A stretch of DNA of 64,000 bases. Source: a virus. Below the pieces are notes generated by a model that saw only the letters and a program-made list of their open reading frames with translations, was not told the origin of the DNA and made no database searches. The translations under genes were made by a program, and so were the position numbers. Where the stretch lies: IMG/VR virus record IMGVR_UViG_3300018080_008188, positions 1 to 64,000 of that record. One strand, given 5' to 3'. Below, one piece after another: positions 48,547 through 56,703 of this stretch; the first letter of the stretch is position 1; the number at the start of each line of letters is the position of its first letter.

Positions 48547-49437
48547 ATGAGTACACAAATCGATGTATTGAAGGCAAAAACCGAGCAAATTTCCATTCTA
48601 GGCGAAGAGCGAATTGCCATGGACCCGGAATTGCGTTCCAACGAAGGCATTGCTTTACATCAGCAAGTGCTTATTACGGTCATGAATGATACGGATAAGT
48701 ACGGCATGTATACGGTTCACATGGATTATCAAGATGGCACGGATAATGACGATGTTCGCATGACTTTGGCTGGTCGCCAGAGGCTTGACCAATCAGATTC
48801 TTTCGACGCTTATTTGGACAAGGATTGCGTTCAAACGGGACAAAGCAAAGCGCAACTTGATTCAAACAACCAGTACGGAGAAATTCTTACCGAAACTGAT
48901 TCCCAGCACGACAAGATCGTAATCTGTGCTCCTCATGGCGGCGCCATTGAATCAAACACTGATGAGCAAACTGAGTGGTGTTATAACAAGCTGGTCAATA
49001 CCTACAGCAAAGACGCCAGCAGATGGGAAGCGTGCGGTTGGCAGGACGAAGTTGGAGCATACGATGCCTGGCATATTACAAGCACCGACATTTCCCGCGA
49101 CAGTTTTAGCCTTTTGGATTCAATCGGCGATCGCGATTTCCAGTACGCAGTGGCATTCCACGGATTTTCACAAGACGGAATTCTCATCGGCGGAAATGCG
49201 CCGGCGGATTTGAAATGTACGATTCGGCAAGCTATAGAAACTGCTTGCGAGGGTAATGTTGAAGTTGCCATTACTACCGAAGGCGAATACTCCGGTACCG
49301 ATCCGGACAATTTTGTGAACTGGTTAACGGATGGCGGCAGCGGCGGTATTCAAATCGAGCAAAGCTATTATGCTCGGTCCAACTATGCCCAGGAGATCGC
49401 CGAAGCGGTAGCTGATGTGATGCAAAGTCTGATCTAG
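48547..49437 (+). CDS. poly-gamma-glutamate hydrolase family protein
   Basis: This 296-residue protein starts after AAGGAG. It matches the phage poly-gamma-glutamate hydrolase family (PghP/YjqB type): CAPHGGAIESNTDEQT with His130 and Glu135, AYDAWHITSTDIS, and AVAFHGFSQDGILIGG with His205; these are the expected zinc ligands and loop. The enzyme cuts gamma-linked polyglutamate capsules, helping the phage reach or leave capsulated cells. Its position amid tail genes suggests it may be virion-bound. It is more AT-rich than the neighbouring tail genes, hinting at acquisition. It has no signal peptide. Confidence 0.85.
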   Translation: MSTQIDVLKAKTEQISILGEERIAMDPELRSNEGIALHQQVLITVMNDTDKYGMYTVHMDYQDGTDNDDVRMTLAGRQRLDQSDSFDAYLDKDCVQTGQSKAQLDSNNQYGEILTETDSQHDKIVICAPHGGAIESNTDEQTEWCYNKLVNTYSKDASRWEACGWQDEVGAYDAWHITSTDISRDSFSLLDSIGDRDFQYAVAFHGFSQDGILIGGNAPADLKCTIRQAIETACEGNVEVAITTEGEYSGTDPDNFVNWLTDGGSGGIQIEQSYYARSNYAQEIAEAVADVMQSLI

Positions 49438-49610
49438 CAGAACTAGTGGTCGCTAGCCGGTAACGACAGGCAGAGAATAGGGCTAACCAAACCTGTGACC
49501 ATAAATTTGCGCAGAAAGCAGAACTTGTTTTCGGGTGTATTTAAAAATGGTTGAGACCGCTTGCCAGGAAATACAGATATGAGGATCGAATTTGAGGAAA
49601 CAGTTGTCTG
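49438..49610 (+). other. 173-base intergenic region
   Basis: No convincing gene was seen. A ten-residue frame (MRIEFEETVV) at 49578 ends against the phosphoesterase start and may be a translated leader. I see no tRNA, no promoter element of the common type and no strong hairpin. The strand choice only reflects the neighbouring genes. Confidence 0.5.
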
Positions 49611-50279
49611 ATGGTACATATGGTTGTCAGCGACACGCATATTGGAGACGACAGGGGGGACAGGAATCTTCCGTCGCTTTTTAAAGTGGTTGAAAAATAC
49701 GCTGTTCCAGATTCGCACCTTATTCTAAACGGTGACATATTCGATCTTGCCGCAAAAATGAGGCTAGACGAAAGACACAAAGAATTTATGGATGTTGCGC
49801 GCCGACACGGACGCATAACATACATTCAGGGAAACCATGATTGGATTATAAAATGTTTTGGCGATGTGCTTTCCAATGACATGAGATTCGCAAATGAACT
49901 GAAAATGGAGTCGGGCGGCACAAAATTCAGGATAATACATGGACACCAATATGATTTCGTCGCCAATCGGATGCCAAAGGCAAACAGGGCGGTCATAAAG
50001 ATAAACCACTGGGTTAGACGGTTCACAACTGTTGACTTACAACTCATCCTGAGAACCACAAAAATGGGCAAACGGCTGCTGGAAAAGCAGGAGAAGAGGC
50101 TGGCAAGGCGAGAAAAATGGGCGGATGTTATCGTAGCAGGGCATACGCACCGGCCAAAAGCCGAGCGAATTGGTGATAAAACATATGTAAATACTGGAGA
50201 TTGGGTAGAAAGAGACAACCGCGCATTTCTTTTGATAGAAGACGACGGAAGTTTCGAATTACACAGGCTGGATCGTTGA
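49611..50279 (+). CDS. metallophosphoesterase (calcineurin-like, LpxH-like arrangement)
   Basis: This 222-residue protein has the full metal-binding set of calcineurin-type phosphoesterases: SDTHIGD, LNGDIFD, IQGNHDW, IHGHQYD and VAGHTHRPK. The order and length resemble UDP-diacylglucosamine hydrolase-like and related bacterial enzymes; the substrate cannot be read from sequence. The ATG follows GAGGAAA. The gene is AT-rich and stands alone between the hydrolase and candidate promoter copy 5. In a phage it might remove phosphate ends of nucleic acids or alter an envelope component. The family is secure; the role is open. Confidence 0.85.
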   Translation: MVHMVVSDTHIGDDRGDRNLPSLFKVVEKYAVPDSHLILNGDIFDLAAKMRLDERHKEFMDVARRHGRITYIQGNHDWIIKCFGDVLSNDMRFANELKMESGGTKFRIIHGHQYDFVANRMPKANRAVIKINHWVRRFTTVDLQLILRTTKMGKRLLEKQEKRLARREKWADVIVAGHTHRPKAERIGDKTYVNTGDWVERDNRAFLLIEDDGSFELHRLDR

Positions 50280-50291
50280 TGCTATAAAAAT

Positions 50292-50312
50292 CTATCAATA
50301 ACAGAGCATTGG
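50292..50312 (+). promoter_or_regulatory. candidate phage late promoter, copy 5
   Basis: The element reads CTATCAATAACAGAGCATTG, matching the six-copy consensus with AAAAAT before it. It heads the block of fibre genes from 50396. Confidence 0.62.
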
Positions 50313-50339
50313 AGATAAAGGGACTTGTTTGCTCCCTTG

Positions 50340-50354
50340 CCCGCCGTTGGCGGG
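50340..50354 (+). terminator. leader hairpin downstream of promoter copy 5
   Basis: CCCGCC-GTT-GGCGGG forms a six-pair GC stem in the leader. There is no T run, so it is more likely a leader-stabilising or regulatory hairpin than a terminator. Confidence 0.35.
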
Positions 50355-50395
50355 CGGTTATGTTCAAGTCATGTTTGTGTTAGAGGAAAAATCAG

Positions 50396-50815
50396 ATGCC
50401 AAGAACCCGCACCAGGGGCACGTACATATGTGACGGCTCCGTGACGACCGACAAGGTCGCAAATGGTGCGATAACGACAGTCAAGTTGGGAAACGGCAGT
50501 GTTACGGAGGAAAAACTTTCCGCCGACCTGCGCGAGCGCATTCTTGCATCTGCGAGACCGGCAGCGCGCGAAAGGTTCGAGGCCGAAATTCCTGCTGACA
50601 CTGATGTAGCAATACCGGGCGGTTTTTCATGGAGCAATACCCAGGATTTTGCGACACGCTTCGTGATAACGCTGAACGGACAGACGCTTGGGAACGGAGA
50701 GACAAAGCCGTCCGGTAGAGAGTGGACAGACGTATATCCCGGCAGCTCAAACACTACAATGCGATTTCCCTTCGATTTGGAAAGGGGAAGCAAGATTTTG
50801 GTGGTCCGCCTATGA
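50396..50815 (+). CDS. fibre-like structural protein
   Basis: This is a 139-residue protein with two short repeats typical of tail-fibre N-terminal regions: DGSVTTDKVANGAITTVKLG and NGSVTEEKLS. The C-terminal half is a beta domain (RFVITLNGQTLGNGETK). It is the first gene after promoter copy 5, starting after AGAGGAAAA. It is a probable fibre or collar piece; the next gene overlaps by four bases. Confidence 0.7.
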   Translation: MPRTRTRGTYICDGSVTTDKVANGAITTVKLGNGSVTEEKLSADLRERILASARPAARERFEAEIPADTDVAIPGGFSWSNTQDFATRFVITLNGQTLGNGETKPSGREWTDVYPGSSNTTMRFPFDLERGSKILVVRL

Positions 50816-51042
50816 CCGACAGCAAGTACACATACAGCACAAGCGACATAGCACTTGCGGCTTATCTCAAGCTCAAAGGGATGCTGCTGGTGGACTGCGG
50901 TCGTGACGGGCAGAAATTCAGATTCACATTTGAAGATCCGGAAGACGAGGGCGGTGCGCTGGCAATAGAATTCAGCAATTCGGAGTGTAGGCGGTACGAT
51001 GATGAGATTCGCTCGCTGAAAAAAATCCTATACAGCGGATAG
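50812..51042 (+). CDS. small DUF5659-like protein
   Basis: This is a 76-residue protein. The pattern SDIALAAYLKLKG, then FRFTFEDPED and LAIEFSNSE with a helical end (DDEIRSLKKIL), resembles a small phage/bacterial domain (DUF5659-type) of unknown function. The start ATG overlaps the previous stop. It is short and soluble; the role is unknown. Confidence 0.65.
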   Translation: MTDSKYTYSTSDIALAAYLKLKGMLLVDCGRDGQKFRFTFEDPEDEGGALAIEFSNSECRRYDDEIRSLKKILYSG

Positions 51043-51102
51043 CGGATCGTTAAAGACAAGGGGAAGGGAAAAATACACCAGTAACTGGGGGTTACGTAAA
51101 AG

Positions 51103-52812
51103 ATGGTTTTCCGTAGCAGAATCAGAGCATCGCAGCTCGACAGCGACGACACATTCGAATTTGCAGAAGTCGTAATCGACGGGTATTCCGGAAACGAACT
51201 CGACGAGGGTTTGAAAACCGGTCTTATCTTCAAAAACGGACACGGCGGCAGCAACACACTGCAAATTCATGCCGACGACGGGGAGATCAACCAGATAGGA
51301 TCGGGTCAGGTCACATTCAACGGAAATGTTGACATGAACAACGGTCTGGACGTCCTTGGCGGAAACGCCTTTGTGGCCAACGATCTGACAGTAAATGGAG
51401 ACCTTACTGTCAATGGCACTGAAACGGTCCTTAATATCGAAAGCCTGATTATAGAAGATCCGGTTGAGGTTTTCAACGCCACCGGGACCGAAGCGCTGAC
51501 CGACTGGACGGGATTTTCAGCCAGGGATGGCGACGGATACAACCGCATCGGCTGGGTTTTCGACGGATATTGGGGTCTGTCGACTTCCGCAACAGCGGAC
51601 GCCGACGATGTGCCGGACAGGGCAATAGCCTACATGGGAACCGGTGTTACTGATGGAGACCTTTCGGCTGACGAAGCTGCCAGCCGCATAGGTGTTTTGG
51701 AGCAGAACGGCGTAACCGGAGCGGACATCCAGGAGGCTCTTGAAAACCTTGCCAGCGGAACCACTGATTCCACAGGAACCAACAACCTGACCTGGCATGT
51801 AAATCAGGATGCCGACGCTACCGACGAAGATCCGTGTCTCATCATGAGCGGCGGCGACGGCGCAAGCGTGATCGACGGCTATCTGTGCTTGATAACCGAT
51901 TCCGTTTCAGGCGATCGCTGGGAGTTCAAGACATACGAGGGCGGAAGTCTGACCGACGGCGATGTGCACATCAATCCGAGCGGAACCACGGATGCCATCG
52001 ATGCCACGATGACATTCAACGCCGGCAATGGCGCTGACGCATACCAGGCAAGCGTTTCCTTGGACGGATATTCCGGCACCTTGTCCTACACGGCCAGCGA
52101 GCACGAGTTCAGCGGGGATGTGAACATGCTGAACGACCTGGATGTTGACGGAAGCGCAAATGTCGATGTAGATCTTAGCGTCGGGGGAGATGCCGACATT
52201 ACCGGAGGCCTTACGGTAGGCCTGGATGCCGACATTACCGGAAGTCTGACTGTCGACGGATACGCAACCCTAGGCGACAGCGCCGACGACCATGTTGTGG
52301 TCACAGGTACGCTCTACAGCGATTTGATGCCGGACGACGCGGCATATCAGCTTGGCGATACGGACAGCAGGTGGCTCGACGGTTACTTCGACATGTTCAC
52401 TCCGACAGCCTACACGCCGGTCGGAGACGACGACAGTCTGCAGGGGCACTTGAAAGGCATCGATAACAAACTGGACACCCTCGATGGTCAGACGGACTTT
52501 CCCTTGGCAATATATGAGGTGACGAACGCAGAGGCAGGCGCCGACGAAGTTGATACCACCAGGGCTGTCGATCAGGGAGACCAGCTGTCGACAATCGGAA
52601 GCCTTACGGACGAGGAGTTTCGCGACAGGGTCAGGATTTATCTGAACGGCAAGCTCCTGTACAACGACACGGACGACAGAGCCAACAGCGCCGCAGTGGA
52701 TGCTGCTGACAGGGATGTTGCCAGAAAGACTGGAACGCTCGACACGCTCGTGTTTGGCGGCGACGTCAAAAAGAACGCGGTGCTTCATGTCGAGCTTCTG
52801 AAGGTTCCGTAA
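51103..52812 (+). CDS. tail fibre / adhesin-like structural protein
   Basis: This 569-residue protein is rich in Asp, Gly, Thr and Ser with repeated beta units: ANDLTVNGDLTVNGTE, then DLSVGGDADITGG and GLDADITGSLTVDGYATLG, the TVNG/DITG pattern of trimeric fibres. Six or seven DGY tripeptides occur, including two DGYSG units. It ends in a small folded head (LRIYLNGKLLYND-like). It starts at 51103; the ribosome site is weak. A terminator follows at once, so it closes the short block begun by copy 5. Receptor binding is likely but untested. Confidence 0.78.
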   Translation: MVFRSRIRASQLDSDDTFEFAEVVIDGYSGNELDEGLKTGLIFKNGHGGSNTLQIHADDGEINQIGSGQVTFNGNVDMNNGLDVLGGNAFVANDLTVNGDLTVNGTETVLNIESLIIEDPVEVFNATGTEALTDWTGFSARDGDGYNRIGWVFDGYWGLSTSATADADDVPDRAIAYMGTGVTDGDLSADEAASRIGVLEQNGVTGADIQEALENLASGTTDSTGTNNLTWHVNQDADATDEDPCLIMSGGDGASVIDGYLCLITDSVSGDRWEFKTYEGGSLTDGDVHINPSGTTDAIDATMTFNAGNGADAYQASVSLDGYSGTLSYTASEHEFSGDVNMLNDLDVDGSANVDVDLSVGGDADITGGLTVGLDADITGSLTVDGYATLGDSADDHVVVTGTLYSDLMPDDAAYQLGDTDSRWLDGYFDMFTPTAYTPVGDDDSLQGHLKGIDNKLDTLDGQTDFPLAIYEVTNAEAGADEVDTTRAVDQGDQLSTIGSLTDEEFRDRVRIYLNGKLLYNDTDDRANSAAVDAADRDVARKTGTLDTLVFGGDVKKNAVLHVELLKVP

Positions 52813-52835
52813 GCCAAGAATATAGGCAAACAAGG

Positions 52836-52861
52836 GCGGCGGGCTTCCGCCGCTCTTTTTT
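52836..52861 (+). terminator. intrinsic terminator after the fibre gene
   Basis: A seven-pair stem GCGGCGG/CCGCCGC with a GCTT loop is followed by TCTTTTTT. It ends 19 bases before the next start and closes the fibre block. Confidence 0.85.
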
Positions 52862-52880
52862 GAAGAAAGGTTGAAAGACA

Positions 52881-53300
52881 ATGGAGAAGGTATCAGAAGG
52901 CGCTAATTTGCCGAAACAGAAAGTTGACATCAATGCGGTTCTCCTGAAGCAGGTTCAGCAGCTACAGCAACTTTTGATGGTTCAGGAGCATGCTGACCAG
53001 CAGGAAAAACGCACCAACTACGACAGCAAAGGCATCCAGGACCTTCGCATGATGGCAGACCTTTTGGAAGATGTTCAAGACCAGATAGAGCCGATTCGCG
53101 ACAGGGCTCTTGACGAGAAAGCTCGTCTCACCGGTTTTGCCCAGTGCGCCGAAACATGCTGTAAGATATTGGCGAACAAGTCGGCCGGCATTCGCAAGCG
53201 CGCAATTGACATGGCCAAGGAGGCATGCTCTCCAAGCATGAGCCAGGACAAAGGCGGCAAGCAGAGAAAAAGATTTTCTGCATACAAGAAGGAGGGCTGA
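52881..53300 (+). CDS. helical hypothetical protein
   Basis: This 139-residue protein starts after GAAAGG. It is almost wholly helical, with a Gln/Leu coiled coil near residues 18-45 (LLKQVQQLQQLLMVQEHADQ) and a basic C-terminus. Two adjacent Cys (ETCCKIL) may be buried. No motif indicates function. It sits directly after the terminator, without a recognisable promoter. It may be a small chaperone or tail-assembly protein, by analogy only. Confidence 0.65.
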   Translation: MEKVSEGANLPKQKVDINAVLLKQVQQLQQLLMVQEHADQQEKRTNYDSKGIQDLRMMADLLEDVQDQIEPIRDRALDEKARLTGFAQCAETCCKILANKSAGIRKRAIDMAKEACSPSMSQDKGGKQRKRFSAYKKEG

Positions 53301-53304
53301 TCGA

Positions 53305-53598
53305 TTGGTTACGATCAATCTCAGGACCGGAGGAGGCGCTCTCGAGCACATACATGAGAACGAAGACCTCAGTTCCCAGATCGACGGATACAACTCAGTG
53401 TTCACAACCAGTTTCGAGTACAAACCTGGTTCGCTCATTGTCCGCGTCGACGGACTTACCTTTAGAAGCGGCGAAGACGACGATTTTACGGAAACTGGGG
53501 CAAAGGAGTTCACATGGAACGACAGCCCTGTTCCTGGAGAGGGTCCTGGAGACTGCGAGGCGACCATGTTCGTATCATACCTGAGAAAGGTTCCATGA
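53305..53598 (+). CDS. small beta-rich structural protein (TTG start)
   Basis: The product has 97 residues. The start is TTG 53305: AAGGAGGG lies eight bases upstream and no ATG fits better. Residues 25-60 contain DGYNSVFTTSFEYKPGS and IVRVDGLTFRSG, a beta-domain pattern shared with small tail proteins of phages. It is a probable tail or baseplate component. The adjacent genes are similar in size and style. Confidence 0.65.
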   Translation: MVTINLRTGGGALEHIHENEDLSSQIDGYNSVFTTSFEYKPGSLIVRVDGLTFRSGEDDDFTETGAKEFTWNDSPVPGEGPGDCEATMFVSYLRKVP

Positions 53599-53606
53599 GG
53601 TGATGA

Positions 53607-53918
53607 ATGGGAATAGGACCTTTTCGCGCAGGAAAAACAGCTCGCCTCCCCTTGGCAGTCACGCTTGACGGCGAAACGATCGCCGTCGGCAACCCACGCG
53701 TTCACAGACTGATAGGACCGGATCAGAACGATGTACAGGGTTTTCCGCAGGCGATGCAGACCGCCAGCACTGGCATATACTACTATGAGATACAGCTTTT
53801 TCAGACCGGCAACTACACGGCAATATTCAGAGCGGAACTGGGCGGATCTACCCTTGAGGACATAGAGCCGTTCGTTGTGGAACCGCCTGACGGATTTCCA
53901 AGAATAGAGTGCGCATAG
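53607..53918 (+). CDS. small beta-rich structural protein
   Basis: This is a 103-residue protein. Residues 60-95 contain STGIYYYEIQLFQTGNYTAI, the pattern of an immunoglobulin-like strand pair, then FRAELGGST and FVVEPPDG. Such small Ig-like units are common in neck and tail proteins. The ribosome site is GAGGTG. No other feature is visible. Confidence 0.65.
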   Translation: MGIGPFRAGKTARLPLAVTLDGETIAVGNPRVHRLIGPDQNDVQGFPQAMQTASTGIYYYEIQLFQTGNYTAIFRAELGGSTLEDIEPFVVEPPDGFPRIECA

Positions 53919-53931
53919 GAGGTGCCTTGCC

Positions 53932-54819
53932 ATGACAACCAGCCGCAAGGTGATAGTCGGACAGACCATCAACCTGGACATCAAGGTGTACAACGCCCTG
54001 AATCAGCTGGTTGACTCAGACAGCACGCCGTATGTTGAGGTCAAGGATGCCAGCGCGAATGTGTACCGCGCATCGTCGCCTTCAGGCGTGGTAAGGCTTG
54101 ACACCGGAAGATACCGCATCGCCTTCACTGTTCCGGCTTCTGCGGAAAGCGGAATCTGGAGCGACACTTGGCGCACGATGGTTGACGGCAATCTCATTAC
54201 GGACACGTTCAACTTCATAGTCCTTACATCAAGCGCTTCCATGGATGTGGATGGCAGGCAGATAGGCGACGACCCTGAGGTTTCCTTTTCGCAGGATGAA
54301 ATCTACGGCATCAACATACTCATGGAGCAGCTGCGGTGCCGCCTCAAGGACCGCAAGAGCATCAAATCCGTTTCCAAGGACGGCTATGGAGCAAATGTGC
54401 TTGTCGAATGCCCCATTTTCTCGGACGAGGAGCTGCTCTGCTTCATCAAAGCCAGCCTTAGCGAATTCAACCAGGTTCCACATTTTACCAGCTTCACTTT
54501 TGCCGACCCGATGATTTACGAGAGATACGCGCATGTAATTACCGAAGGTGCTTTTATACTGGCGATGGCTGCGCAGATGCTTGTGGAAGCTGGCAGGGAA
54601 TATACGCTGTCGGACAACGGCATCAGCAACCAGCCGCCTCCGCTGTCCACGGCAATGAACAACAACCTGAGCGCTTTCTTGAGCAGGCATACGGACATGC
54701 TCAAGTTCATCAAGTGCAGCTTGAAGCCAGCGCCGATGGGAACTGGAACCTTCAGAGTACTGGCAGTCAGCCCCGCATTTCTGAGGCTTAGACACCTGAG
54801 ACAGCGGCAAATAATTTAA
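53932..54819 (+). CDS. virion structural protein with Ig-like N-terminal part
   Basis: This 295-residue protein starts after AGGAGG. The N-terminal 100 residues look Ig-like (SRKVIVGQTINLDIKVYNAL; GRYRIAFTVPASAESGIWS). The rest is helical, with a segment resembling connector or tail proteins (DEIYGINILMEQLRCRLKDR) and one DGYG. A head-tail connector, neck or tail-completion role is possible. The following nuclease gene starts six bases on and separates it from the next structural genes. Confidence 0.68.
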   Translation: MTTSRKVIVGQTINLDIKVYNALNQLVDSDSTPYVEVKDASANVYRASSPSGVVRLDTGRYRIAFTVPASAESGIWSDTWRTMVDGNLITDTFNFIVLTSSASMDVDGRQIGDDPEVSFSQDEIYGINILMEQLRCRLKDRKSIKSVSKDGYGANVLVECPIFSDEELLCFIKASLSEFNQVPHFTSFTFADPMIYERYAHVITEGAFILAMAAQMLVEAGREYTLSDNGISNQPPPLSTAMNNNLSAFLSRHTDMLKFIKCSLKPAPMGTGTFRVLAVSPAFLRLRHLRQRQII

Positions 54820-54824
54820 AGAAA

Positions 54825-55970
54825 ATGAAATGTCCGGTCTGCGGCAAATCGTGCCATGGAAAAGTCGGTATCAGCAGCCATGTCTTCAAGACGAAAGATG
54901 AAGCGCATTTGGAATTTGTGCGCAGGCAGAATGTGCTGGTTGACGGGGCTTTCTTCAGAAACATCTCTTGCGGAGATTTGGCGGGCAGCAGGGAATGCCA
55001 TGTGTCTGTGGCATACATATGCGAAAGATGGCAAAAAATTCCCGGATACAAGGAAAGAAAATCGCGCATGAACTCAAGCCGCATGCTTGGCGAGTGGAAA
55101 AAAGGTCAAAGAAAGGTGCCGCCATCTTTCACAAACAAAGGCGCAGAATACGATCTGGGAAAGAAAACGACGATCTCGCAAAAGCAGCATGACAAAATCG
55201 TGTCGCTGTTTGAATCCGACAAAAGCATTGCCGGCATAGCCAAAGAGGTCTCATGCGACCGCAAAACAGTGAGAAGCGTTTTCCTGCGCGAATTCGGCAG
55301 CCAAAAAACCAAAAGCCGTGGAAAAAAAATGGCATCCGCCACATGTTTGCGCACTGTAGCCGGAAAAAACAAGGTGCCCGCCGATTCGGGTCTTGGAAAA
55401 GCGATAGTTGATTCTTTCTGCGGAAACGAGGGCATTAGGTCGGTGGCAAAGAGGCTGGGAACAGGAACGGGAGTGGTGGTTCGCATATGGAAGCATGCTT
55501 TTGGTGCGGACGGATATAAAAGACGCTGCGCAAGAATGCGCAAGATACAGCGCGAAAGGGCATCGAAGTCTCTCAGGGTTGCAAAATTTTTGGGCTCGAA
55601 AAACGAAAGGCTTTGTCATAGGGTATTGTCGGAAAAAATTCCAGGCACAAATGTAATACACCATGACTACAGCATAGTATGCGGTCTCGAAATAGACATT
55701 TCAATACCGGAGATGAAAGTGGCAATAAGCTGGGACGGTCCTGGGCACAGAAGACCTGTGTTTGGCCGCCGCGCATTCGGGCGGACTTTAAAGAATGACA
55801 GAAGGCGGGACCATGCTCTAAGGTCCATTGGATGGAGACATATTTCCATCATCGACGAGGGAAGACACAATCCGCCGTTTGTAAAGCATGCCGTTGACCT
55901 CATAATAGGCAAATTGGGCGGCAAATGGTCCGGAAAATGTGTGATAGACCCAAGGAAGGAAGAAGGATGA
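54825..55970 (+). CDS. homing-type nuclease with zinc finger, HTH-like units and Vsr-like C-terminal domain
   Basis: This is a 381-residue protein. Residues 3-20 hold a zinc-binding element (CPVCGKSCHGKVGISSH). Two HTH-like DNA-recognition units follow, near residues 122-160 (KSIAGIAKEVSCDRKTVRSV) and 197-232 (IRSVAKRLGTGTGVVVRIW). The C-terminal 120 residues look like a Vsr/PD-(D/E)XK endonuclease: NERLCHRVL, GLEIDISIPEMKVAISWDG and RDHALRSIGWRHISI. It sits between tail genes, overlapping the next by four bases. It is a plausible free-standing homing endonuclease, and its DNA target may be the adjoining tail gene. Confidence 0.8.
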   Translation: MKCPVCGKSCHGKVGISSHVFKTKDEAHLEFVRRQNVLVDGAFFRNISCGDLAGSRECHVSVAYICERWQKIPGYKERKSRMNSSRMLGEWKKGQRKVPPSFTNKGAEYDLGKKTTISQKQHDKIVSLFESDKSIAGIAKEVSCDRKTVRSVFLREFGSQKTKSRGKKMASATCLRTVAGKNKVPADSGLGKAIVDSFCGNEGIRSVAKRLGTGTGVVVRIWKHAFGADGYKRRCARMRKIQRERASKSLRVAKFLGSKNERLCHRVLSEKIPGTNVIHHDYSIVCGLEIDISIPEMKVAISWDGPGHRRPVFGRRAFGRTLKNDRRRDHALRSIGWRHISIIDEGRHNPPFVKHAVDLIIGKLGGKWSGKCVIDPRKEEG

Positions 55971-56293
55971 TTTTCAATTCCATGAACCTCCAGCAGAAAA
56001 TGCTGGTGTACACCGGATGCGCTGAGCTTAGAAGCCCTGGGGAGCTGCGAGCCGAGATAGCCGGTCTCAGAAGCCTTATTAAGGAGGCCGAGCTTCTCAT
56101 TAGCAAACATGAGCAGGCGCTTGTCATAGCCTATGAAGAAGCTGCCATGGCTGCTGTGCCGCACGGAAACGACAAGGAGGACGCTTCGGATGAGCGAGAA
56201 AACAAAGGGGAAACTGGAAAACAGGATAGTCAGGATTCTCAGAAAGACGCTGAAGAAGCATCCGATTGCCCACCGCTTGTGCGAAAAGTATGA
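55967..56293 (+). CDS. small coiled-coil protein
   Basis: This 108-residue protein has its start fixed by the ATGA overlap with the nuclease stop and by AGAAGG before it. Residues 18-65 form a charged coiled coil (ELRAEIAGLRSLIKEAELLI). The C-terminal third is acidic and probably disordered. It overlaps the zincin gene by about 104 bases in another frame, which is unusually long; the zincin start may be the later ATG as chosen here. Its function is unknown. Confidence 0.6.
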   Translation: MIFNSMNLQQKMLVYTGCAELRSPGELRAEIAGLRSLIKEAELLISKHEQALVIAYEEAAMAAVPHGNDKEDASDERENKGETGKQDSQDSQKDAEEASDCPPLVRKV

Positions 56294-56660
56294 GGAGGAT
56301 ATCGGTCTCATAGACGATATTCCGATCAGGTTCGAGCCCATCGACGTGTCGGCAAAAACCGTCAACGGCGAGATCATCCTCAACTCCAAATTGCTTGAGG
56401 GCGAATTCAGGGACAATATGAGGTACCTGGTTCACGAATTCGTACATGCTCTGCAGCAGGAAAACGGACTGGTCGAAGAGAAGCCGGAAAGCGGCGAATA
56501 TCTTGACGATCCAAACGAGATAGAGGCGTTCCAGGCGCAGCTGGACTTCATGGACGGCTGCTACAGCGAGGAGGAAGTACAAGAGTATTTGGAGCAGCTG
56601 CTGGACCATCACAACATCAAGGGAAAAGAACGCAAGCGCAAAATCCAAGAGCTTGCGTAA
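56190..56660 (+). CDS. small HExxH metallopeptidase-like protein
   Basis: This is a 156-residue protein with the start at 56190 after AAGGAGGA. The active site is VHEFVHALQQ with His82, Glu83 and His86; EIEAFQAQ around residue 112 could supply the third ligand. Length and form suit SprT-like or ImmA-like minimal zincins. It ends two bases before candidate promoter copy 6. A role in cleaving a host or virion protein is possible but not shown. Its first 104 bases overlap the previous gene. Confidence 0.75.
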   Translation: MSEKTKGKLENRIVRILRKTLKKHPIAHRLCEKYEEDIGLIDDIPIRFEPIDVSAKTVNGEIILNSKLLEGEFRDNMRYLVHEFVHALQQENGLVEEKPESGEYLDDPNEIEAFQAQLDFMDGCYSEEEVQEYLEQLLDHHNIKGKERKRKIQELA

Positions 56661-56661
56661 A

Positions 56662-56682
56662 CTACTAATAATTCCGCATTAT
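56662..56682 (+). promoter_or_regulatory. candidate phage late promoter, copy 6
   Basis: The element reads CTACTAATAATTCCGCATTA, matching the consensus. It overlaps a leader hairpin CCGCAT/ATGCGG (56674-56693) that ends just before the ribosome site CGGAG of the gene at 56704. Confidence 0.6.
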
Positions 56683-56703
56683 TTCTGATGCGGCAACGGA
56701 GCA

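Noticed and set aside
49438-49560. Possible tRNA or intron remnant after the polyglutamate hydrolase gene
   Set aside because: No cloverleaf, no CCA-type acceptor stem and no group I core elements could be formed.
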